Below, piece after piece: positions 20,979 to 30,387 of a DNA stretch of 64,000 nucleotides. The notes beneath the pieces are model-generated. The model saw only the letters and a list, made by a program, of their open reading frames with translations. It did not search any database and was not told the origin of the DNA. The stretch's first letter is position 1, and each line of letters starts with the position of its first letter. The DNA lies in NCBI GenBank assembly GCA_018136815.1, contig CM030933.1:7504676-7568675 (forward strand). The letters run 5' to 3'. A program made the position numbers and the translations under genes. Origin of the DNA: Isochrysis galbana (Eukaryota > Haptophyta > Isochrysidales > Isochrysidaceae).

Positions 20979-21293
20979 ATGGAGGAGAGGCGGCCAGAAG
21001 TCAATCTATCTTCCACCTATCTACTCGCCCGAGCTGACCTCTCCGACGACGAGAAGCTGCGTGTCGCTCTCGCACGCAGGCAGTGCTGGCTCCGAGCCTG
21101 GCAGTCAGCTGGGATTGCTCTTCCAGTCAGCTACTCTGTGTGCGTCATCATCGGCAAGTTCCGACGACTGCCGCGGCACACCTTGACGATGGTGCCCCTC
21201 TCGACCGGACTGGTGTTCTACTTTTTGGGAGCGTGGTATGGCGGTAGGGAAGGAGCAGACATGATACATGACGTGCTGGCGAGAGCTCGTTGA
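20979..21293 (+). CDS. Small OCIA-domain-like membrane protein
   Basis: 104 residues from the ATG at 20979. The layout is LSDDEKLRVALARRQCWLR, then a hydrophobic segment (SAGIALPVSYSVCVIIG), then RRLPRHTLTMVPLSTGLVFY continuing into FLGAWYGG and a short amphipathic tail. It follows the OCIA domain (E-x-x-V-x-x-x-C-x-x-E-S-F-x-R-x-L-P ... two membrane segments ... Y-x-x-G-K). OCIAD proteins act in mitochondrial inner-membrane or endosomal complexes; similarity here is moderate and by eye. The Copia 3' LTR ends 48 bp upstream, so promoter or 5' UTR has been displaced. The frame is also open, without ATG, through the LTR junction. Confidence 0.5.
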   Translation: MEERRPEVNLSSTYLLARADLSDDEKLRVALARRQCWLRAWQSAGIALPVSYSVCVIIGKFRRLPRHTLTMVPLSTGLVFYFLGAWYGGREGADMIHDVLARAR

Positions 21294-23280
21294 CGCGGGT
21301 GACGCTTGTTGATTCGATGATGTCAGCACCAAGCAGCCCGATCACCTGTTGTGGTGCTAGGACTCCAGGCAAGAACTGCACATCTCAAGATTTCAATGTT
21401 TGGCGGGCGTTCAAGGCCTATAGTCCCTAATATCCACCTCACATTGGGCGCCGTGTTGGAAAGGCATGCAGAAATATAGCTGGATGGATATCGCCATGTT
21501 CATGATGCTTGCTCTTGCTACGTGAAGAGAACTCAACTTGCGGAACCACCGCAAGAACATTTTCACATGGTAGAGACTTGCGCAGGATTGGATTCACTCT
21601 AGCTAAGATCTAGCGTCGATTTCGCGCTCAATTTTTCACATGTCACGCGAATACAGGGGGGTGGCAAGCTTGGGTGGAGACTAGGGCGTTGCCAAGTGCC
21701 AAGTGCTAGGCCGTTAGCTGTCTACAATTCATGCATAAGGGCAGCAACTACAGACTAGGGGCTGTCGTCATATCTTGACCACCTGGAGTGGGCTCAGACC
21801 ACTAGTGTGCAGAATCGAGCGTATCCGACAGAGCGAGGAAGGCCGGGCCATCACGATGTCCTTCACGTAGGGTTGGGACTGGTCAAAGTGGATAAAGGTA
21901 AAGGTGCCCGGCTTTCTAGGACCGGTCCTAGAAACTAGGACGGACTCCCATATCGTAGGAAGAGGCTACGATCACATAGTGTGGAACTAAGCTTTGCGTT
22001 CCTTGCCTATCCTGGGGGTTAGAATTAGGCTGCTACCCGCTACCTGCCCAGTACACAACTCACAATTCGCTCGAAAAATCATAGTACTAGTAGTATTTTT
22101 AAAAACATTTTCATTTTTATACTTATACGAACCTACTCCTACTCCTATGCTGGCTGAGCGCTTTCCTTCCTAAGGTCGTGTTCCGTCGAATATGGGACGG
22201 ACTGGATGTGAGCCATCGAAGGCTCATCTTTTCATCTTTATCCCTTAAGCGGCGGCGAGGCACCTTGGGAGGTGCTGGCGTGCTCGCATGTCGCAGCTGC
22301 CTCGACGACGGGGTGTGTTTATTTACAGTATATATGTATATGGAATGTTCAAAAAAAAACATCTGAAGATTCTGGGCTACACACCTACTAACCTAGGGTA
22401 CTTCCCCATCCCTGATACCACCGCCCTTAATTTCACTTTCCTCCACCTCCTCCCCTTCATTCCTTTGTCTTCGGTATCCGGGGTTCGGCTCGGGTGCGCT
22501 ACCACGAGCCTGGTTCAGAGCGCGGGTTCCGGGCAGGCCTGTTGTTGGTTAGTTGTCGTTGTGTGTCTGTTGGGTCGCGGGCGTGCTCGTCTCTTTCTCG
22601 CCCTTGCTGGTCGCTATCGCGTTTCGGTGGATTTATGTCCCGTCGAGGTGTATCTCGTCTCAGGCTTGTTCTGGTTCGGGTCTCTCGGCAATTATATATG
22701 CCACCCCCATCGTGGTGGTCAGGGCTTGTAACTCTAGACTTGGTTCTAGCTTACCTCTTGCACCTAGTGTGAATATAGGGTATACATCGTTCATGTCGAT
22801 CCTTTTCTTCGGCTGTCTGCCCATGCCTGCTTGGGCGGTCCTAGCCGAGTCTGTTGTACTCGCAAAAAGTAGTGCTCTCGCAGCGCATTACGAAGCCATG
22901 GTCATCACCAGCAAACACGGTCGATACAGCTTGTGGGAGTGGAACGCATGCTGACCTGTGGGTGCGTGCGATCTGCAAACAAGTATTTACACTCACACTA
23001 CTCTCCCATTTATTAATTAATGAAATACGCCATTTCACCTAATAATGGGGAGCGGGGGGGGGGGGGCTGATGGGCTCGCGTTCGCGTTCGCGTTCGTGTT
23101 CGCGTTATTCGCGTTCGTGTTCGCGTTCGCGTTCGTGTTCGTGTTCGCGTTCGCGTTCGCGCCAACAGTCCCCCCCCCCTGGTAAGCCCTAGTAGAAAGA
23201 AGGAAAGAGGAAGAGGGGAAGAGGGAAGAGGAAAAACGAAAACGACGAGCCGTTCGTTCGTTCTTTGTTGATAATAGTAT
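21294..23280. other. Intergenic, no supported gene
   Basis: Ordinary mixed sequence with several short open frames lacking domains (for example 22288-22731, a hydrophobic but featureless frame). A G-run (23050-23067) and the hexamer array listed next close the region. Confidence 0.45.
23077..23163. repeat. GTTCGC hexamer tandem array
   Basis: About fourteen units of gttcgc with gttcgt variants. On the minus strand it would read as an Ala-Asn repeat, but no flanking coding sequence supports translation. Confidence 0.9.
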
Positions 23281-23592
23281 ACAATTAGGTGGTAGAAAAA
23301 AATATTCGGACACGAACTCTCCTCGAACGTCTTGACCGTTTGAACATAGTTAACTACCTACTACTCCCTTGACCCCCAAAGTGAACACTGTCAAAAACCC
23401 TGAAAATTTTCCTCGCGCCGCGTATACGTATACGCGGCGCTCAACCAAGCGGAACAACGAAATGCACCCCGCCCGCAGCTGCGCCACGAACACACCCAAC
23501 TCAAGGCGCACGACAATGAACATCCGTCAACTACACACTTACCTCCCCCTAAAAAGTGCACGCGCGTATGTTTTTTACCACCTACTTCTAAG
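23281..23592 (+). mobile_element. MITE-like element C, copy 1
   Basis: About 310 bp with imperfect terminal inverted repeats: attaggtggtagaaaaaa at the left and ttttttaccacctacttct at the right. The inside is shared, inverted, with copy 2 at 29209-29507 (CTACTCCCTTGACCCCCAAA, GTGAACACTGTCAAAA, GAAAATTTTCCTCGCGCCGC, ACACACCCAACTCAAGG, GACAATGAACA). It also contains the 22 bp palindrome at 23416-23437. No ORF and no transposase are present, so it is a non-autonomous element; the superfamily is not determined. Confidence 0.7.
23416..23437. repeat. Perfect 22 bp palindrome in MITE-like copy 1
   Basis: Centred on tacgta, with gccgcgta / tacgcggc arms. Copy 2 at about 29350 has a shortened version (gccgcgtttacgcggc), so the palindrome is part of the element and differs between copies. 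Confidence 0.8.
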
Positions 23593-23823
23593 TAGAGTAG
23601 AGTAGAAGAACAAGAGGTCGATTGATCGATCGTCTTCATTCACACCGCTCCGTAGCGCCGTGAACATCGATCATCGATCGATCGATCTGGCTGCCGCTCC
23701 GAGCTCTCGTCACGCTCCGCCTCTCCCTCTTTCCCTCCCTCTTTCCCTCCCTCCCTCGCTCCCTCCCTCCCTCGCCCCCTCGCTGCCTCCCTCCCTCCCC
23801 TCCCCTCCCCTCCCTTTCTCCCG

Positions 23824-25692
23824 ATGCCTCCTGCGCCCCCTCTTCTTCTTCTCTCGATTGTGAGCATTGCTGCCGCCGCACGCCCTCCCGCTGAGCTGCT
23901 GGCGCGCGCGAACGCGCTCTACCAGCAAGGCGAGCTAGCGCGCGCGGCGGCGGCATACGAGGCCTGCCTCCAGCTCGAGCCCACCGCCGCTCCACCCAGC
24001 GCCGAGGCGGACGCTGTCTTTGTGCCATGCACGATTAATCTCGCCAGCGTTCTGCTAGACTTGGGGGTGGAGCATGCGGAACGGGCGGAGCAGCTGTACC
24101 GCGTGGCTCTCGCGGCTGATCCGGACAACGGAGACGCGGCGTACAACCTTGCGCTCCTCATCTATGATCGCAAGACCGAGGCGGACACGGCCGAGGCCGC
24201 CAGCCTTTACCAGATCGCCGTGGACGCCCAGCCAAGCCGGTGGGACGCGTGGGCCAACCTCGCCGCCGCGCTGCAGGAGATGAAGCGCGATCCGCTGCGG
24301 GCGATCCACGCGTTCGAGCGCGCCATCCTGCTGCTGGAGGCCGCCGAGCAGCGCGGCGCGATGCGCGTGGAGGACGCCGCCGCGGGCGAGGCGAGCGGAG
24401 TAGACGCCATCCTCAGCAAGCTCTACTACGGTACGCAGCACACGCGCCCCCCTGGCTGCGTGGCGCAGTGGGGCGGGGCCGCGTCCCCGTCCTCATGGAG
24501 CTGTCGGGCCCGAACAGCGCCGAGGTCGCAGCGAGCCCCACAACCGCCTGCCCTTCGCCCATCCCTTGCTCAGGCTACGGCATCCAGCTGGCCGATCTCA
24601 CACCGGAGGCGTGCGCCGTACTCGCCGCGATGCCCCAAAACCTACTCGTCGGCGGCGGTAAAGGCGGGTTGCCCCCAGACGAGTTATGCGCCGAGAATGC
24701 TCAGAACGCGATGCGCACCGCAGCGACACTTGACGCGTCCAACGTGCAGGCGGCACACATGCTTGCCGCCATGGGCGCGAGCTCCGGCAAGGGCACAGGC
24801 ATCTCCAAGGCTTCTCCCGAGTTTGTGGCCGCCCTCTTTGACGACTTTGCCGACAGCTTTGACAAGAAGTTGGGTGCGCTCGGCTACCAAGTGCCTAGAC
24901 TCGTTGGACAGGTAGGCCCGTCCGCCGCGCCCGCCCCCCGACGGGTCCCTCACCTGTATCTGGCGATGCGCGTGCGTCGTCCCGTCCCGCCTGCGCCGGG
25001 CCTAGCGATGAGGGTGCTCGGCCCACCACTTCCTACTGCACATGCACCACCCCAAGCAGGCGACGGAGGCGCTGATGAGGGTTCGCAAGATGCCCTTCAC
25101 GTCAGCGCTCGACGCTGGCTGCGGCACCGGCCTCGCGGGGCCGTACCTTCGCCCGCTCGTAGACGGTCCGCTCGTTGGGGTCGACATCTCGCAGCGCATG
25201 CTCGACATCGCTGCGCAGTGTACCACGCGTGAAGGGTGCGGTGCGGAGGCCGTTGCAGAAAATGGGCAGGCCGAGCGGCCGCTTTACGATGGCCTCATGC
25301 CGCTCGATCTTGAGACGATGACGCTAGACGAGACGCTGGGCGCAGGCAGCGGATTCGAGCTCATCGTCGCTGCGGACGTGCTAGTCTACTTTGGCAAGCT
25401 CGGACCGCTGCTCGCGAACTTCGCGGCGCTCTCCGCACCGGGCGCGCCGCTCATTTTCTCCTGTGAGCGAGCAACCGAAGAGGAGGCCCCGGACGGGTGG
25501 CGGCTCTTGCCCTCTGGCCGCTTCGCGCACACCAAGGGATACGTCCTTGCCGAGGCAGCGGCTGCGGGTTATCATCTGATTGCCTATCAAGAGATAACTC
25601 CACGATATGAGAAGAACGAGCCTGTCCGAGGGCACCTGTTCACCTTTGAGTTGCAAGGCTCCATGAGAGGCACGCTCAAGCGCGAGCTCTAG
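23824..25692 (+). CDS. TPR-repeat protein with SAM-dependent methyltransferase domain, three exons
   Basis: Exons 23824-24430, 24574-24911 and 25060-25692 join in matching phases (1, then 0) to 525 residues. The N-terminus is a signal peptide (MPPAPPLLLLSIVSIAAAA), followed by TPR helices (ALYQQGELARAAAAYEACL, AEQLYRVALAADPDNGDAAY, WDAWANLAAALQEM). Exon 2 carries the linker FVAALFDDFADSFDKKLGAL typical of TPR-methyltransferases. Exon 3 carries motif I DAGCGTGLAGPYLRP, then VGVDISQRMLDIA, then IVAADVLVYFG and the C-terminal YVLAEAAAAGYHL. This order matches the group of predicted TPR-containing methyltransferases (COG4976 type); the substrate is unknown. The signal peptide suggests secretory or plastid routing. 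A CT-rich tract (23710-23820) directly precedes the start codon. Confidence 0.85.
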
Positions 25693-26083
25693 CCGGGTGT
25701 CTCCGCAGAAGGCTTTGCTGCGATGTAATAGAAAGTGGGGCGAGGTGGTTCTCCATGTGTAGTCTGTGGGTAATTTGACGTCGTCTTGGTTGGGTTGTTG
25801 GCTGCCGGCGTCCAACGTGCGCAGGCTCGCAAGGTCGGTCAGACTAAAGCGTGCTGCAAGGCGGAGAGTGCGAGAGGATGTCCGCAGAGTAGAATATCTT
25901 TTCTTGAAAACAAGCTTAACCGACATCTACTACTGTCCTTACCCTTACGTGACTCGAGCGCAGGTTGCTACCGTTGCGCGTGCGCCTATGCAAGGGCTTG
26001 TCACTGTCAGCCGTAAGCTCATAAGCCTAGATGGAGATGCGCCATTTTCGTATGATGATGGGCGCCGACGGACAGCATAGTAA
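25693..26083. other. Intergenic, no supported gene
   Basis: No domain-bearing frame seen. The right end (26068-26083) is the left target-site copy of the following insertion. Confidence 0.45.
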
Positions 26084-26208
26084 AAAACTTCATAATATTC
26101 TTACCGCACTCGCGGCGCATGGAACCACTACCTACACGTAGTATACCTTCTACACCCCCACTCCCCTGGCCCTTCCCCCCCCGCCATCAGGCGACTCCCC
26201 CCATGGTA
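26084..26208 (-). mobile_element. Truncated retroelement derivative A3 with 16 bp TSD
   Basis: Only 125 bp, flanked by exact acggacagcatagtaa copies (26068-26083 and 26209-26224). It keeps the aacttcataatattcttacc end, the CGCACTCGCGGCGCATGG block, ttctacacccccactcccc and CCGCCATCAGGCGACTCC, then stops at ccatggta. In the orientation of the gag-like ORF of 40381-42497 this is the 3' end with the 5' part missing, as expected from incomplete target-primed reverse transcription. Confidence 0.8.
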
Positions 26209-26224
26209 ACGGACAGCATAGTAA

Positions 26225-26920
26225 GCCATGTGCTGACTGTAGGGAGGCAAGGAGGTAAGCTCAACCTCTTAACGCCCTTTCTATTCCATGGTCAGCATCT
26301 TGAATCTTAGCCATAGATGGCGGCCGGCGACATGCCGCCTGCCTCACCTCCCTCCCGTGGGCTCGGCCCCAGCGGCGGTCGACCGCCCAAGCCGGCGAAG
26401 CTGCGCGGGGGGGTGAGAGGCAAAGTCTTGCATCTCTACTTTTTTCTTTGGCATGTTATATGCGGTGCTTATTGTTCGTACGTGTGTTAAGAGGAAAGCC
26501 TCTCGCCGTCTTTTGAGCTTCGGGACACTCGAGAGTAAGCTCTAAATGAGCAATGGCGTAGCTGGTGAGCCTACGCCTACGCCTACACAAGTCCAAACCC
26601 CTACGCAAGTGGCCGTCAGCATTGTCATTGGTTGTTCTTACGTTGCAGCTGGAGCGCCAACTGAACGCACGCCTGGTTCCCACTCGATCGTATGGTGGCT
26701 TATCTACCTGGTTGATCGGTTGAAGAGGGTGCGTGCGTTAGCGACGCGCCAGCACTAAGCTCGCGTCTTACTTACACCTGAATCTATGGTGATCTCTGAC
26801 TGGGAAGTTGTCGGTTGCCACTGTTGGGGGTGCCTATCTTCATGACCTGTAGCGGATCAGGATATTGGACTGCATCTGCCATCTGCGCCTGAAGTATGCA
26901 GAGCAGCAAGCCCGACAGTC
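26225..26920. other. Intergenic, no supported gene
   Basis: Short open frames only. A repeated gcctacgcctacgcctac-like word occurs at 26565-26590. Confidence 0.4.
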
Positions 26921-27121
26921 TCAAGGCGTGGGTGCCGCTAGGGCGGCGACACATGCCGACTGGCATGCCGCATAGCATGGGACAAAACATGCCCCGGCAG
27001 TGCCGGCCCCGCACGCCGCGCAGCCAGTGGCACATGCGGCTTGGCAGGTTGCGTACGCCAAGGGCCCAGCGCGGCAGACGCAGAGGGCAAAGGCCAGGAG
27101 AACGACCATGATAGATCGCAT
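26921..27121 (-). CDS. Small secreted Cys-rich protein, zygote-specific-protein (Zys3)-like
   Basis: 66 residues from the Met at 27121. A clear signal peptide (MRSIMVVLLAFALCVCRAG) is followed by GPLAYATCQAACATGCAACG, CFVPCYAACQSACVAAL and the ending AAPTP. This is the hallmark of a family of tiny secreted proteins found in green algae (zygote-specific proteins), fungi and some animals: start GPxAYxxCQxxC, an internal CY word, and an ACxAA...APTP end. The function is unknown. The middle hydrophobic glycine-rich part of typical members is shorter here. The frame is open to 27331, but the upstream part has no signal sequence and is likely 5' UTR. Family assignment is from pattern memory. Confidence 0.6.
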   Translation of the reverse strand: MRSIMVVLLAFALCVCRAGPLAYATCQAACATGCAACGAGTAGACFVPCYAACQSACVAALAAPTP

Positions 27122-27509
27122 CACGCCTGCGGCGGGTGAGGGTGAGGGCTCAGAGATGCCTATCTCGCTGGTGGATGGCGGGGCCGACCATGCTGAATGG
27201 GAGGGCCACAGCAGAAGGCGATGGGTGCCGGCTTCCACACTCGGCTTGTGGCGAGTTGGTAGAGAGAGAGAAGGGACGTGATGACGATGATGGTGCGTGA
27301 GGATTGAGAATCGATACAATAGATCCGTCACAGATTCTTCTCCTTATTATTACTAGTGGGCGGAGAGTGTTAGTGAGGGGTGACGCCCCTCAAAGTTTGA
27401 GGAGACGTCGCGCCTTCAAACTTCGATGGCCACAGTCGACCTCAGTAAGAAAAACGAAAGGAATTCGGCAGATGTGGGAGCTACTCAGCTACTTGACAAG
27501 GCCAAGCTA

Positions 27510-27564
27510 GTGGTTTCATTCGCCGCGAGTGCGGTAAGAATGTAAGAATATTGTGAAGTTTTTT
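27510..27564 (+). repeat. Fragment of the A-element terminus in opposite orientation
   Basis: ttcattcgccgcgagtgcgg, then aagaatattgtgaagttttt, is the reverse complement of the left end of A3 (26084-26130). It abuts repeat B2 on the right. The full element is not present here. Confidence 0.6.
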
Positions 27565-28850
27565 ATAAACCTCAGGGAGGGGCCACCTGCCGCCACGAAA
27601 ATCTTCGCCAAGAAAAAAAACCTTTTAATATTCTTGCCACACTCGCGGCGAATGGAACCACTACCCACTACATGTAGTACGTACGTAGCATACTTTCTAC
27701 ACCCCCACTCCCCCGGCCCTTCTCCCCCCGCCATCTGGCGGCTCCCCCCGTACACTACTAGGGGGATAGGGGATAGGGGTGAAGGGCTTAGATATGGTTC
27801 GTTCGGTGGCCCGCGCCCCTCCCCGGTGATCTTTCCCCCCCTTCATCCTGTCTCCTGTGTCTCCGAGTGGGCGGCCGACTCTGTAGAGACTCTGCCCCGA
27901 CTTATCCTGTAAACAGGAGCGGGACTTACCCATACTTCGGTGGGCGGAGTTCGGAGTTCTCGCTCCGCCCACCCCCTTCTCCGCGCTCTCTCCCCTCTCC
28001 TGCGGCACGCGCAATGGCGCGCCTGCGGCAGGCCTCTAGCTGCCCTTTGGCGACCCCTGGAGGCTCCTGAGGCCAGCTCAGGGGGCAGAGGAGGTTGGGG
28101 CTGGCTGGGCGCCCTGGCCTCCCCTGCCTCTCCCTCGCTGGCGCTCCAGAGCCTCTGGGGCCCCCACGCTGCACCTATCTGCCTGTCGACAAGGGGGGGA
28201 GGGGGGGTTGGAGCAATGGGCTGGCCACGACTGGCCAGGACGGGCGAATGGGGCGAGCCTGTGGGGAAGGAAGTGGGTTAGTAGGGCAGTCTTCTCGTCC
28301 TGGCAAGCAAGCCATCAGGCATGCCAGGAGGATGGGTGGTTCCTCCCCCATGGCAGGGGAGGAGTGGAGAGAGGGGGGGGCTCGTGCCCCCCCATGGGTC
28401 AACCAAGTATAAACTTAGTTGAATCTTCGCCAAGAAATGGTGCGATTCGCCCCCCCTCTCCCTCTCCCCCCCTCCGTCATGCGCGCTCAGCGCTCACGCT
28501 CTACCGCTCTACCCGTAAAGAATTTGCGGTCGCGCCCGCGGGGGGATCGGATTCGGTTCCGTTATATCTAAGCTACATTCGGCATTTGATTCTGTTGTAT
28601 TCCTGCCCATCTGCATCTGCCCATCTGAAGGCCTTGCTCTGACAGATTCCCGCCCGATGCAGCGCCGTGTCGGGCTGCCGACAGTCCGACCATCCGACCA
28701 TCTCCTGACCCTCTGGCGTCGTTGCCCGCGCAGCGCGCAGCCCATCCAGCTCCTCACAGCACGCGCACGCGGCTACCCTGGATCCTGGCTCCCTGGCTAC
28801 CAGAGACCTCGCCCTGACCATCCCGACCCGCCCCCCTCGCAGGATTTGCC
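27565..28850 (+). mobile_element. Dispersed repeat B, copy 2, split by element A2
   Basis: The left part is 27565-27615 and the right part 28438-28850. Together they reproduce repeat B copy 1 (reverse complement of 12479-12830) without the 806 bp insert. Differences include duplicated short words (gaccatccgaccat) and a longer section at 28595-28640. Class unknown. Confidence 0.75.
27616..28421 (-). mobile_element. Non-coding retroelement derivative A2 with 16 bp TSD, nested in repeat B2
   Basis: An 806 bp insertion flanked by aatcttcgccaagaaa (27600-27615 and 28422-28437). It is colinear with A1 at 5687-6436 throughout, including the right-end hairpin ccaagtataaacttagttg. The empty target is visible in repeat B1 at about 12770-12800, where CCACGAAAATCTT runs directly into CAGGAAATGGTGCGA. 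No supported ORF. Confidence 0.85.
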
Positions 28851-29208
28851 ATGGTCATATTTCACCCCTAATAAAAACACTGTTTGACCGCCCTAGAAAT
28901 ATACCAAAGTAGGGACGGGTACAAATTTCGCGCTCGCTCGACTCCCGCAAATTTTGTGTTTGATTGTGTGACTTATTTTGCTCCCCGCTCCCCCCCCCAC
29001 TATTACCTATTTTGCGCTAGATTTTGTTCAATCAACTACCATCTACCATAACTAACGCTAGCCGTCTAGCGCTGGCTACAAATAACATAATGTATCTCTC
29101 AAGAGGCAAAGCAACTTCGGAGGTGCTGCGCGCCGGCGCGGCGCACCACCAATTTTCCTCGAGTGGCCTGCGTCCTGCGTGTGGCTTCGTCATGTGTTGC
29201 ACCCCTCT
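28851..29208. other. Intergenic, no supported gene
   Basis: AT-richer sequence with the word tgtttgaccgccctag near 28880, also present near 12890. Confidence 0.4.
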
Positions 29209-29507
29209 ACAAGTAGGTGGTGAAAAAAACCCGAGTTCACTTTTTTAGGGGGGGGTGAGTATGTAGTTGGCGGGTGTTCATTGTCGCGCGCCTTGAGTTG
29301 GGTGTGTTCGCGGCGCAGCCGCGGGTTGCTTTTCGTTGTGCTTCGCTTAGTCAAGAGCCGCGTTTACGCGGCGCGAGGAAAATTTTCAGAGTTTTGACAG
29401 TGTTCACTTTGGGGGTCAAGGGAGTAGTAGGTAGTTGACTATGTTCAAACGGTCAAAAAGTTTGAGTTGAGTTTGCGTTCGACTATTTTTTACTACCCAC
29501 TTGTATC
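29209..29507 (-). mobile_element. MITE-like element C, copy 2
   Basis: Inverted relative to copy 1 (23281-23592). The termini tacaagtaggtggtgaaaaa and ttttttactacccacttgta are near-perfect inverted repeats of about 20 bp. The inside matches copy 1 in reverse, with an extra cgcagccgcgggttgc region. No ORF. Confidence 0.75.
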
Positions 29508-29736
29508 TTGTATGGGCAACAACACCCTCACACAATTTTCGAACTGCCAAAACTCTACCACTGCCACATCGTCTCAAGATAGCAGACACACAAGAGCATG
29601 TCACACTCGTGTACTCATAGATGACGTATTCACTTTCGGCGTCCCACCTTCATCGCACTTTGATTTCTGGATTCCTACTGTCTGCCCGGTTTCATTCATT
29701 GTTCTTTGGTTTGCCATCTGGTCCGCCGTATATGCC

Positions 29737-30387
29737 CTACTTAGTTGCATCCTGTTTGAAAACGGAGTGTGGTGATTGCAAGTTGAGCAACACAGAACCA
29801 TCAGGATAGTTTGGTGTCGTGCACACACCTCCATAAGTGGACCGCAAAAAAGCGGCAAACACATGTGGGAAAGACGCACACATCTCGATTCCGGTCGCAC
29901 TTACGCCGATACCTACAAGCAGATGTGTTCTTCTAAGATTTCGTTCATGGGCAAGTGCGGGCTTGGTGGTGGCGACATACCACAAGAAAATCAAAGGTAA
30001 CCCGACAAATATAAAGACGAGTACAATTGTTGTTGCCCAGGGATATGGATCCGGGAGCTTTCGAACTCCACAGTCAAGACAGTCAGTACCGAAGGCGCAC
30101 ACGGTCTGACTGGTGTTTCTCTGGGTAGCATTTGCTCTGACATCAGGCCCGCCGTCTTCGCACACGCCATTGTTGATGTGCTCAAGGGACTTCAGGGAAG
30201 CATCGTTTTGGTTGGGACTGGTACAGGTGTCCAAGCAAACGAAATTGGCGGGTAGGGGTGCTGAAGGTGGAGGCTGGTGAGGCAGTGGCGGTAAGTCTGG
30301 TGGTGGCGGTATGAACGGTGGTGACCAGAGAGGGGGTGGAGGCTGGAACGAGGATGGCGGCATGCTCAGTAGAGTCGGTGCTGACAT
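29737..30387 (-). CDS. Proline-rich membrane protein with LNR-like Cys domain
   Basis: 216 residues. A proline-rich N-terminus (PPPPLWSPPFIPPPPDLPPL) leads into FVCLDTC ... NNGVCEDGGPD ... VCAFGTDCLDCG. This Notch-LNR-like cysteine pattern (CxDTC, NGxCEDGG, C-x-x-G-T-D-C-x-D-C-G) is very common in haptophyte and related algal surface proteins. Two hydrophobic segments follow (TTIVLVFIFVGLPLIFLWYV and a weaker LLVGIGVSATGIEM). The Met at 30387 is the first after an in-frame stop and has no signal peptide, so a 5' exon carrying the secretion signal is likely missing from this model. The role is unknown; the Cys domain is extracellular in other proteins. Confidence 0.55.
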   Translation of the reverse strand: MSAPTLLSMPPSSFQPPPPLWSPPFIPPPPDLPPLPHQPPPSAPLPANFVCLDTCTSPNQNDASLKSLEHINNGVCEDGGPDVRANATQRNTSQTVCAFGTDCLDCGVRKLPDPYPWATTIVLVFIFVGLPLIFLWYVATTKPALAHERNLRRTHLLVGIGVSATGIEMCASFPHVFAAFLRSTYGGVCTTPNYPDGSVLLNLQSPHSVFKQDATK

